Origin: Gracilibacillus lacisalsi DSM 19029
GTDB taxonomy: Bacteria > Bacillota > Bacilli > Bacillales > Amphibacillaceae
NCBI RefSeq assembly: GCF_000377765.1
Contig: NZ_KB898667.1
Span: 62,001-126,000, forward strand
Direction of reading: 5' to 3'
DNA: 64,000 nt
Shown: in pieces, positions 56,961-64,000 of the stretch
How positions within the stretch are numbered: the stretch's first letter is position 1
How the letters are laid out: the number at the start of each line of letters is the position of its first letter
The notes under the pieces: model-generated
Database searches by the model: none
Told to the model about the DNA's origin: nothing
The model's input: the letters and a program-made list of their open reading frames with translations, nothing else
Program-made: the position numbers and the translations under genes

Positions 56961-58100
56961 ATGAAACAAGCAGTTCATTTTGGTGCAGGAAACATCGGTA
57001 GAGGTTTTATCGGAGCATTATTTTCTGAGTCAGGATATCATGTAACTTTTGTTGATATTGCCGATAAAATCATCAATCAATTAAATGAACAAAAGAGTTA
57101 TCAAGTAAAGTTAGCAACAGATAAACAAGAAACAACTACGATTAACCATGTATCTGGCCTCAACAATATGACCCAGGAAAATGAAGTGATCGAGATAATT
57201 ACAAACGCAACTTATTTGACTACTGCTATCGGCCCTAACATTTTGCCAAGAATTGCACCGTTAATTGCACGTGGTATTTCTGAACGAGTGTACCAAACAG
57301 AAGAAAAGCTATATGTAATTGCTTGTGAAAATCAGATCGGTGCAACAGATATTTTGAAGCAACATATTTTAGACAATCTTGATGAAGATACAAAAGAAAG
57401 ATTAGCAGGACGAGTGCAGTTCTTTAATTCTGCAGTTGACCGTATTGTACCAATACAAGAAGATAATGAATCACTTGATGTATTAGTGGAGCCATATTAC
57501 GAATGGGTTGTCGAAACAAAAGAAAATATTCCAACAGTTGAAGGAATGACGATTGTTGATGAGCTTGCTCCTTTTATTGAGCGAAAGCTATTTACGGTTA
57601 ATACAGGACATGCAGTCATTGCCTATCTTGGCTACTTAAATGGCAAGTCAACGATTGATAAAACCTTAGCAGATGAAGCAATCGAGAAACAAGTGGAAGC
57701 AACGTTAAAAGAGACTGGTGATTACTTAGTGAAGCAATATGGTTTAGATGGAGAAGAGCACTTTAACTATATTCGCAAAATTGTTGAGAGATTCAAAAAT
57801 CGATATTTAAATGATGGTGTAACAAGAGTAGGCCGTGCTCCAATCCGAAAACTTGGACCAGAAGATCGTTTGGTTCGCCCTGCAACAGAAGCACAAAAAG
57901 CAGGCTTGCCGTTTATAAACTTAGCAAAAGCCATTGCTGCGGCGCTATTATTTGATCATCAAGAGGATGAAGAAGCAGTAAAACTTCAAGCGATGATCGA
58001 AGAAAGCGGAATTGCCAAAGTGTTGCAGGATGTGAGTAATCTTGCAGAAGATAGTGAAATTACGCAAGAAGTTGTGAAACAATATGATTTGTTAAAATAA
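56961..58100 (+). CDS. mtlD: Mannitol-1-phosphate 5-dehydrogenase
   Basis: NAD-dependent enzyme of 379 residues that turns mannitol-1-phosphate into fructose-6-phosphate. 'KQAVHFGAGNIGRGFIG' is the NAD-binding N-terminus; 'FTVNTGHAVIAYLGYL' holds the catalytic region. ATG 56961 has AAAGGA 9 nt upstream; an in-frame ATG at 56940 lies inside mtlR. It closes the mannitol operon. Confidence 0.96.
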   Translation: MKQAVHFGAGNIGRGFIGALFSESGYHVTFVDIADKIINQLNEQKSYQVKLATDKQETTTINHVSGLNNMTQENEVIEIITNATYLTTAIGPNILPRIAPLIARGISERVYQTEEKLYVIACENQIGATDILKQHILDNLDEDTKERLAGRVQFFNSAVDRIVPIQEDNESLDVLVEPYYEWVVETKENIPTVEGMTIVDELAPFIERKLFTVNTGHAVIAYLGYLNGKSTIDKTLADEAIEKQVEATLKETGDYLVKQYGLDGEEHFNYIRKIVERFKNRYLNDGVTRVGRAPIRKLGPEDRLVRPATEAQKAGLPFINLAKAIAAALLFDHQEDEEAVKLQAMIEESGIAKVLQDVSNLAEDSEITQEVVKQYDLLK

Positions 58101-58114
58101 ATAAGGAAAAAATG

Positions 58115-58150
58115 GTTCAGTTACGTACAAAAAGTAGCTGGACTTTTTTT
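58115..58150 (+). terminator. Terminator of the mannitol operon
   Basis: GTTCAGTTAC and GTAGCTGGAC pair over 10 bp with two G-U pairs, then seven T. Confidence 0.9.
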
Positions 58151-58232
58151 ATACAAGGCGTTGCGCATTTACGTTGAATTAGTATATTCTGAATGTAAAC
58201 TTGAATTGAAGTCTCGAAAAGGGGTGATGGAC

Positions 58233-58610
58233 ATGGAAGGATATAACAGGTTATCACCAAGAGAAGCGGCAGGTAAGTTCATACAAAATCGTTTTAGAAA
58301 TTGTCAGGGCGCACTTTTAGCAGGAAGTGTGATTCGAGGAGAAGCAACTAAAACAACTAATTTAGATATCGTCATATTTGATTGTAATATTCAAGCAGCT
58401 TATAGGGAGTCTATCATTGATTTGGGTTGGAATATCGAAATTTTTGTTCATAACCTTACTTCCTATAAAGATTTTTTGGCAAGTGACTGTGAAAGTGCAA
58501 GACCATCATTTCCAAGAATGGTAGTGGAAGGAGAAGTTATTATAGATAAAGGAATAATAACTTCTATTAAGAATGAAGCAAAGGAATGGAACCGGACCAA
58601 GGAGAAGTGA
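58233..58610 (+). pseudogene. Truncated nucleotidyltransferase fused at its end to ABC-F sequence
   Basis: Frame of 125 codons. 'GALLAGSVIRGEATKTTNLDIVIF' (blocks GALLAGSVIRG and NLDIVIF) is the GS...D motif of nucleotidyltransferases, and 'IEIFVHNLTSY' and 'PSFPRMVVEG' are typical of a family usually about 250 residues long. Only the first 117 or so residues are present. From about 58586 the DNA is ABC-F sequence in another frame, so the last eight codons are foreign. AAAGGGGTG supports ATG 58233. Confidence 0.75.
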
Positions 58611-59320
58611 GAGTTGGCAGCAATGTTAAAATCGGTTACCTTTCTCAGAATATATTTTTTGATGTCAAGGACGAAACAGTTATCGAGACGTTTAGAGATG
58701 TGGTGAAAGTGGCTGAAGGAGAAGCTAGACAGATTTTAGCAAGGTTTATGTTTTATGGGTATGATGTATTTAAAAAAGTTGCTCAGCTTAGCGGAGGAGA
58801 AAGAATGCGTTTAAGGTTAGCACAGATGATGTATCAAGATATTAATCTGCTTATTCTCGATGAACCGACGAATCATTTAGATATTGACTCGAGAGAAGTG
58901 TTGGAAGAAGCACTGGAAGGATTTCAAGGTACTATTTTAGCAGTTTCCCATGATCGTTATTTCCTTAATAAGCTATTTACTAAAATATATTGGATTGAAG
59001 CCCAGACTCTCTACTGCTTTGAAGGAGATTATAATTGGGCAAAGCAGAAAATGGTTGAATTTAGAGGGAAAGAAGTCCAGAGATGTACTGAAAAAAAGAA
59101 GAAATCATCCTTACAGAAAGATTCAACATCAACTAATCAGCGTGTGGAAAATAACCATTTAGAGAAAGACATAGAAACTTTAGAGGAAAGCATTATAACG
59201 ATAGAAAAGAAACTGCTGGAAACGGACGATTTGGAGAAATTGCAACAATTGCATCAAGAAAAAGAAGAACTCGAACATGAATGGGAGAAGCTTTTGGAGA
59301 AATTAGAGAAGCATTATTAA
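58586..59320 (+). pseudogene. C-terminal remnant of an ABC-F ATPase
   Basis: Frame of 244 codons starting 'MEPDQGEVRVGSNVKIGYLS', which in intact ABC-F proteins comes right after the second Walker A. Signature 'LSGGERMRLRLA', Walker B 'LLILDEPTNHLD' and 'AVSHDRYFLNK' remain, then a coiled coil (about 185-240). The first ATPase domain, the linker and the second Walker A are missing, so it cannot bind ATP normally. ABC-F proteins act on ribosomes, some giving antibiotic resistance. It overlaps the nucleotidyltransferase remnant by 25 bp. Confidence 0.85.
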
Positions 59321-59341
59321 AAAAAGAGCATTAAAATTCAA

Positions 59342-59530
59342 TTCCTTGGATAAACGATGATATCCAGGGAAGGGAGGCAATTATCCCCGGAAGGGCTCAC
59401 CTTACTCCCTGGAAAAGTATTTCTCTTCCATTGATAATTGATGATATTCAAGGAAGAGAGTTAATTATCCTTCGAAAGAGCTCGTTTCCCTCCTTTGGTT
59501 AATTGGCGAAATCCAAGGAAGCCGGGGGAT
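59342..59530. repeat. Degenerate 84-bp (4 x 21) repeat array, about two and a quarter units
   Basis: In 21-bp blocks from 59342, block 1 (TTCCTTGGATAAACGATGATA, first 20 bases quoted as TTCCTTGGATAAACGATGAT) resembles block 5, block 2 resembles block 6, and block 3 resembles block 7. Cores are TCCAGGGAAG, TCCCCGGAAG and TTCAAGGAAG. Same family as 29832-30083. The remaining 59531-59769 holds nothing I recognise. Confidence 0.75.
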
Positions 59531-59769
59531 ATAATCAGTTGCGGATAAATCATGGTTAGTCAGGTTGTACTTTCCTAAATGGGAAGGGTTAAGTGCCAGT
59601 GCTTTAGAAGGTCAAATTTTTTAGCGAAAAATAAAGAGTATAAGTGGTTTGTTTGGTTTAGGTATTATTAATAAAAGGATTGCCGAGCGTGGCAATCCTT
59701 TTATTTTAATGAAAATTAACTGGAATTATATGCTAAAATAATTTTAAGAATATATTTGGGAGGCATGTA

Positions 59770-60495
59770 ATGTATACATCTTACATTTTGATGGCTGCAT
59801 TAACCATTATCTCGTTTCTTATAGTTTTGCTATTACGGAATCAACGCAGGATCATTGCTAGAATTGGTTTTGTCAGTTGGATATCATTAAGTTTGTATTT
59901 CATATTTGAGTATATCGTTATTCAAGCAACTACTGCACCATATCATTCTCTCGATCAACCGATGAGTGATTTAGGTGTTACATCATGTGGAACGAATACC
60001 TATCCACTCGCACCGTATGAAATTTGTTCGCCATACCATTTGTTAATGAATTGGACAATTGCGGTTACAGGCATTGTGATATTTGTTGGCGCTATAGCTT
60101 TACATCAATTTTGGCCAGATAATAAGAAGACAAGCATAGCTACCGTATTATTGGTAATCTTTGGACTTAGCTATAACATTTCCGGTATTATTCCTGCTGA
60201 TATAAATTTTCTTTGGCATACGCTTGGTTCCATGCCAGGTATGATTGTTCAAATTCCTGCATTAGTACTAATAAGTATTGCTATTCGAAACGTAAAACCC
60301 TCATTAGCCATCTTTACTTGTATTTGTACCGTAGTTACCACATGTTCACTAATATTTCTATTTTATCAACCTCCATTCATCAGTCTTCCAGGTGGGCTTT
60401 TGCAGAGAATACTTTATGGTGCGGTCTATTTCTGGATGGTAATTACAGCGGTTGTTCTTTGGAGAAATTTAAACTTTGAAAGGAGTGGAAGGTAA
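59770..60495 (+). CDS. DUF998 family membrane protein
   Basis: Protein of 241 residues with about seven membrane segments. 'PYHSLDQPMSDLGVTSCGT' and 'GIIPADINFLWHTLGSMPGM' are DUF998 hallmarks, the first with a conserved SDLG. TTGGGAGG precedes ATG. Function unknown. Confidence 0.85.
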   Translation: MYTSYILMAALTIISFLIVLLLRNQRRIIARIGFVSWISLSLYFIFEYIVIQATTAPYHSLDQPMSDLGVTSCGTNTYPLAPYEICSPYHLLMNWTIAVTGIVIFVGAIALHQFWPDNKKTSIATVLLVIFGLSYNISGIIPADINFLWHTLGSMPGMIVQIPALVLISIAIRNVKPSLAIFTCICTVVTTCSLIFLFYQPPFISLPGGLLQRILYGAVYFWMVITAVVLWRNLNFERSGR

Positions 60496-60573
60496 GTGAA
60501 GCAATACGAATATCGAGTTGAAGACATTCAAATTCAATTGAAGGCTAATACTAATTTCAGTGAAGTAACTTGA
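60496..60573 (+). pseudogene. Short remnant similar to the start of DUF4177 proteins
   Basis: GTG 60496 opens a frame of 25 codons, MKQYEYRVEDIQIQLKAN then a stop at 60571. The beginning resembles DUF4177 proteins (KxYEYK...), which are normally about 60 residues. GGAAGG stands just before it. Probably a truncated leftover between two intact genes. Confidence 0.35.
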
Positions 60574-60592
60574 TTCGGGGGGAGAAGTATAA

Positions 60593-61123
60593 GTGTTATT
60601 TCAAAATAAAAAGTTAAAAGTTCGGAAAATAGAAAAAGAAGATAGCTACCAATTAGCAAAATGGCTTTCCAAACCGTCAGTTCTTGAGTTTTACGAGGGA
60701 AGAGACAATCCCTTTGATTTAGAAAAAGTTAAAAAAGATTTTTATGATCCTAAAGATGAAACAGTTAAGTGTATAGTAGAATATGAAGACAGAGATATAG
60801 GATATATCCAATTCTATCTACTAGACGATAAAACGAAGGAAGAATATAGATATGTTGATGAGAATATTTATGGCATGGATCAATTTATAGGTGAAGAAAA
60901 ATTTTGGAATAAAGGTATTGGTACATTACTTGTTTCTTCCATGGTTGAATATTTAATTAAATATAAAAATGCAGATCGTATAGTTATGGATCCCCAAACT
61001 ACAAATTCAAGAGCATTAAAATGTTATGAAAATTGCGGATTTAAAAAAGTTAGAATACTTCCAAATCATGAGCTGCACGAAGGGGAGTATCAAGATTGTT
61101 GGTTAATGGAATATCATAAGTAA
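60593..61123 (+). CDS. GNAT acetyltransferase, AAC(6')-like
   Basis: Protein of 176 residues. 'YGMDQFIGEEKFWNKGIGT' and 'IVMDPQTTNSRALKCYENCG' match the aminoglycoside 6'-N-acetyltransferase group of GNAT enzymes; 'HEGEYQDCWLMEY' ends it. GTG 60593 has GGGGGGAG about 10 nt upstream. Chromosomal relatives without resistance are frequent, so activity on aminoglycosides is uncertain. Confidence 0.82.
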   Translation: MLFQNKKLKVRKIEKEDSYQLAKWLSKPSVLEFYEGRDNPFDLEKVKKDFYDPKDETVKCIVEYEDRDIGYIQFYLLDDKTKEEYRYVDENIYGMDQFIGEEKFWNKGIGTLLVSSMVEYLIKYKNADRIVMDPQTTNSRALKCYENCGFKKVRILPNHELHEGEYQDCWLMEYHK

Positions 61124-61169
61124 CAATCGCTTAGGGCTTAATAGTATAGACTTTTTTAGGAGTGTAATA

Positions 61170-61403
61170 ATGCCAGAGATAGTAGGAATTATTTTATTTA
61201 GTTTAATAGTCGTAGTTGTCATCGCTTTGATATTTTTGAAGCATATTGAATTTATAGAACCGACTATTGTTCAGACACAATTATTCAGTATTCATCTAAC
61301 TATATTTGGTGGTTTCCTCTCACTTCATCTGACTATAATAGGATTACTAATAATGTTATTAGGTTTGATTATTGGTGTGTTACCAAGCTTTAGTGAAGAT
61401 TAA
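61170..61403 (+). CDS. Small two-segment membrane protein
   Basis: Protein of 77 residues with a hydrophobic segment at residues 4-23 and a second long one at 45-70. TTAGGAG stands 7 nt before ATG, and a terminator follows 16 nt after the stop. No family recognised. Confidence 0.6.
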   Translation: MPEIVGIILFSLIVVVVIALIFLKHIEFIEPTIVQTQLFSIHLTIFGGFLSLHLTIIGLLIMLLGLIIGVLPSFSED

Positions 61404-61418
61404 GAAATCTCCTTCTTT

Positions 61419-61458
61419 AATATGAGCTGATGAAATCTTCAACAGCTCATATTTGTCT
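61419..61458 (+). terminator. Terminator after the 77-codon gene
   Basis: AATATGAGCTG and CAGCTCATATT, perfect 11-bp stem, 13-nt loop, then TGTCT. Confidence 0.8.
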
Positions 61459-61508
61459 AGGAAAGTAAAAAGAAAGCCCTGTATCATATAAATAGTTTGC
61501 CAGAATCA

Positions 61509-61832
61509 TTACTTATTTGAATTAAAACGTTTATCTAATTTATCGCGGTGAGATTGAAAAATTGTTTCGAGTGGGATTTCGTATTTGTTGGCAATCACGA
61601 TGATATTACCAAGAACATCACCAAGTTCTTCTGTTAATTCTTGCTTGTGCTGTGACATGGTTCCTGGCGATTCATCTGGCCTATCCCTGCCAATTTCTAA
61701 AGCTCTAATAGCTCTAGCGACTTCTCCTGTTTCTTCGGCTAAGAAACCAATACGTACGAAAATATCTAAATCTGTCCAACCCCTTTGATCATAATGTTCC
61801 TTTACCCAATCTTGAAATTCGTTAACATTCAA
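61509..61832 (-). CDS. MazG-like nucleotide pyrophosphohydrolase
   Basis: Protein of 107 residues of the all-alpha NTP-PPase group. 'LAEETGEVARAIRALE' and 'ELTEELGDVLGNIIVIANK' provide the EExxE and ExxD metal ligands. I start at TTG 61832 because AAAGGAGGT lies 7 nt upstream; an ATG at 61853 would overlap that site. It removes non-canonical or excess nucleotides. Confidence 0.87.
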   Translation of the reverse strand: MNVNEFQDWVKEHYDQRGWTDLDIFVRIGFLAEETGEVARAIRALEIGRDRPDESPGTMSQHKQELTEELGDVLGNIIVIANKYEIPLETIFQSHRDKLDKRFNSNK

Positions 61833-61976
61833 TTTGTTTACCTCCTTTGTCATCGCTCCCTCTAGTTTAAACAATAATGTATATGTAGTAAATTATGGAA
61901 TTTTAGGTGTTAAAACCTTTTCTGATGAGTTACAATTATTGGAGAGTGATTTTTCGAGAGATTAGGTTGACAGGAT

Positions 61977-62330
61977 GTGATAGATTTGGGAATAGATTAT
62001 GATTCATTAATCACGTTCCTTATTATGTGGGGAACACTGACTATTATGGTTATAAGTGCTTATATAAGAATGGATTCCGAGGATAGGGCTTCTGCCAGGC
62101 AAGATTTTACATCTCCCCATTCTATTTTTACGGTAGGTTTTGTTTTAATTGGCCACTTTCTCACTTCTGTTGGAAATCTTTTTGGGATTCATTTCATCAA
62201 ATATATTGGAATTGTCATCTTGATTGTGGGTGGTGTTACCTGTACGTTAGATGTCTGGAAGAAAAGTAAAATCCAGGGGGCACTAGTACCAGCGCTTATT
62301 TCAGTAGCTATTTATTTCTTGGTTGTATAA
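61977..62330 (+). CDS. Small membrane protein, unknown
   Basis: Protein of 117 residues with about four hydrophobic segments. GTG 61977 follows a weak AGGAT site. No family recognised. It is followed 33 nt later by another small membrane protein gene, and they may be one unit. Confidence 0.6.
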   Translation: MIDLGIDYDSLITFLIMWGTLTIMVISAYIRMDSEDRASARQDFTSPHSIFTVGFVLIGHFLTSVGNLFGIHFIKYIGIVILIVGGVTCTLDVWKKSKIQGALVPALISVAIYFLVV

Positions 62331-62363
62331 AAGAGTTTTTATGGAGTTAAAGGAGGAAATATT

Positions 62364-62549
62364 ATGTTTAAAGACTTCAAAAACAAGCGTTACTGGATAC
62401 TTATGCCACCGTTTTTACTAATTTCGATTATTCTTGCAATCTATTTACCTCCAAAATTAAAGCCGTTTGCGATACTTTCTGTAATTGTATTCTGGATTGT
62501 TTATTATACTTGGAATTATTTTAGTAAAAAAAGAGCAGATGAAAATTAA
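62364..62549 (+). CDS. Small two-segment membrane protein, unknown
   Basis: Protein of 61 residues with two membrane segments (residues 11-28 and 33-50) and a basic C-terminus. AAAGGAGGAAAT stands 6 nt before ATG, a strong argument that it is translated. No family recognised. Confidence 0.68.
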   Translation: MFKDFKNKRYWILMPPFLLISIILAIYLPPKLKPFAILSVIVFWIVYYTWNYFSKKRADEN

Positions 62550-62627
62550 TAATGAAATAACCTCTTTTTTAGCGACTTCATTAATTTAATATCTTCACTA
62601 TTACTACAAAAAATTAAGGTGATCAAA

Positions 62628-62840
62628 TTGATTATTGGAACAACAGATAGATGTATGAAAGGTTTAGCCAACGATATTTTTCAGCACAAGATTGACACTG
62701 ATCATATGTCGATTGAACGTGTAGCAGAAACTATTGCTTCCCAATCAAACATTGAATTACTCCCTAACAACAGAAACAAATTGAAGAAAAAGCTAGATAG
62801 AATAAAAACGCAATTAAAGCATATTCGGTTTATTAATTAG
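62628..62840 (+). CDS. Small hypothetical protein
   Basis: Soluble protein of 70 residues if TTG 62628 is used, with AAGGTGAT just upstream; GTG 62619 would give 73. The C-terminus is basic and helical ('NKLKKKLDRIKTQLKHI'). No family recognised. The next gene starts 24 nt downstream. Confidence 0.5.
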   Translation: MIIGTTDRCMKGLANDIFQHKIDTDHMSIERVAETIASQSNIELLPNNRNKLKKKLDRIKTQLKHIRFIN

Positions 62841-62864
62841 TTGTATTAAAGGAGGGATAGTACC

Positions 62865-63629
62865 ATGGATATAGAAAACCCTAGTTTTAATTATGATGGG
62901 CACGGTAAGCAATATTCCACTTATAGACAGACAGACGCAAGGATTGCCCAATATATTACAGAAGCTCTTGGTTCATCACAAACGGTGCTTAACGTTGGTG
63001 CTGGTAGTGGATCTTATGAACCTAATGATCGTTATGTTGTTGCAGTGGAGCCATCCAGCTCAATGAGGCAACAACGTCTGAAATCTAATAAAGTGCCTGC
63101 AGTTATTGGAACTGCAGATTCCTTACCTTTTGATGAAGATTCATTCGATGCTTCCATGGCTACACTTACGATACATCATTGGCCAGATCTTGAAAAAGGG
63201 TTAAAAGAACTTCGTAGAGTCACGAAAGATCAAATTGTTATCATGACTTATGATCCTGATGCATTAGATGTTTTCTGGAATGCTTTTTATTTTCCAGAAT
63301 TGATTGAAGTAGAAAAGGCGCGATATCCGAAAATAGAGGATATCACAGAAATATTGGGAGGAGAATCAGTCGTAAAAAAAATTCCTATTCCGATCGATTG
63401 TCAAGATGGATTTCAGGAGGCCTTTTATGGAAGACCGGAAGCCTTTCTTCAAAAAGAAATACGTCAATCTCAATCTGCTTGGGGTTTTCTTTTGAACGAT
63501 GTGGAACACAAGTTAGTGAAAAGATTAAAAGATGATCTTGAATCAGGAAAATGGGATGAAAAATTTGGTTTTCATAGGGATATGCCATTTTTTCATGGGG
63601 CACTGCGACTAATTACTTCTAATAGCTAA
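62865..63629 (+). CDS. Class I SAM-dependent methyltransferase
   Basis: Protein of 254 residues of the Methyltransf_11 group. The SAM motif I is 'VLNVGAGSGSYEPNDR', followed by 'VAVEPSSSM' and 'DASMATLTIHHW'. AAGGAGGG precedes ATG. Such small-molecule methyltransferases act on many substrates; the one here is unknown. It may be in an operon with the following hydrolase. Confidence 0.9.
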   Translation: MDIENPSFNYDGHGKQYSTYRQTDARIAQYITEALGSSQTVLNVGAGSGSYEPNDRYVVAVEPSSSMRQQRLKSNKVPAVIGTADSLPFDEDSFDASMATLTIHHWPDLEKGLKELRRVTKDQIVIMTYDPDALDVFWNAFYFPELIEVEKARYPKIEDITEILGGESVVKKIPIPIDCQDGFQEAFYGRPEAFLQKEIRQSQSAWGFLLNDVEHKLVKRLKDDLESGKWDEKFGFHRDMPFFHGALRLITSNS

Positions 63630-63641
63630 GGAGGAGAAATA

Positions 63642-64000
63642 TTGAAGCAAACGTTATTGGTAATCGATGCTCAGCAAGACTTAATGGAAGGAAGTACGGA
63701 AGAACAAGGTGTGTTTGATAAAGAACGAATCATTACAAATATTAATACAGTTATTCAAAAAGCGTTAGATGAGAGAATCCCAATTGTTTTTATAAGAGAT
63801 TTAGATGTTGCCAGTGGTGAAGGTCCAGGGTTTCAGATACACAAAGATATAAACGTGCCAACCACGGCAGTGATATTTGACAAAGAAGCTACTAATTCAT
63901 TTTATGGTACTCCATTAAAAGAACATTTACATCATGCCAACGTAGAACATCTTGTGATAATGGGGTGTAAGACGGAGCATTGCATTGATACAGCTGTTAG
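63642..64000 (+). CDS. Isochorismatase-like cysteine hydrolase, 3' truncated by the window end
   Basis: Frame from TTG 63642 (AAGGAGGAG upstream) runs open to base 64000; 119 codons are visible. 'LLVIDAQQDL' holds the catalytic aspartate, 'FDKEATNSF' the lysine, and 'MGCKTEHCIDTAV' the cysteine, with Cys in the usual HC position. Family members hydrolyse amides or isochorismate; substrate unknown. It follows the methyltransferase gene by 12 nt. Confidence 0.88.
   Translation, partial: MKQTLLVIDAQQDLMEGSTEEQGVFDKERIITNINTVIQKALDERIPIVFIRDLDVASGEGPGFQIHKDINVPTTAVIFDKEATNSFYGTPLKEHLHHANVEHLVIMGCKTEHCIDTAV

Overview
The window looks like a chromosomal segment of a low-GC Gram-positive bacterium of the Bacillaceae. 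The basis is the conserved block yerA-yerB-yerC ... pcrB-pcrA-ligA-camS-gatCAB-dgkB-rlmD, strong AAAGGAGG-type ribosome binding sites, lipoproteins with lipoboxes, and Bacillus-type regulators (GbsR, MtlR). Choline-to-betaine oxidation genes and a betaine-binding lipoprotein suggest a halotolerant genus near Gracilibacillus, Oceanobacillus or Virgibacillus; the genus is inference.

Layout. 1-2.3 kb: end of yerA, then yerB and yerC. 2.4-5.8 kb: a Gfo/Idh/MocA oxidoreductase converging on ahpCF. 6.0-7.6 kb: a NarK-type nitrate/nitrite transporter with a C-terminal PAS domain behind a perfect Fnr box. 7.9-14.9 kb: a ten-gene cluster (MauE-like protein, MauD-like thioredoxin, 28-residue two-cysteine peptide, ABC exporter, CPBP protein, small membrane protein, and a MacAB/Ykn-type exporter). 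I read it as a probable peptide maturation, export and immunity operon; it is the best candidate for an undescribed system. 15.3-25 kb: pcrB-pcrA-ligA-camS and gatCAB. 25-29.5 kb: dgkB, an RNA methyltransferase, a DUF1456 protein and a dihydrouridine synthase. 30-35.5 kb: gbsR, gbsA, betA and an orphan betaine-binding lipoprotein. 36-38.8 kb: a large TPR/dynamin-like protein with atypical GTPase motifs. 39-43 kb: a TetR-controlled membrane protein/GNAT pair and a conserved three-gene membrane set. 43.4-52.6 kb: cold-shock protein, DbpA helicase, acetyltransferase, DJ-1 protein, deoxynucleoside kinase, lipoproteins, an AraC regulator and transporters. 52.9-58.1 kb: mannitol operon mtlA-mtlR-mtlD. 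58.2-64 kb: two truncated genes joined at a deletion scar, then small accessory genes, with a cysteine hydrolase cut by the window end.

Across the window, intergenic spaces carry eight repeat arrays with strict periods of 21, 51 or 84 (4 x 21) bp. They pair a conserved core with unconserved spacer. A separate structured element of about 140 bp occurs at three places: in the gatC leader, upstream of the GTPase gene, and shortened upstream of the deoxynucleoside kinase gene. I recognise neither as a named family. No rRNA, tRNA, CRISPR array or intact transposase gene was found.
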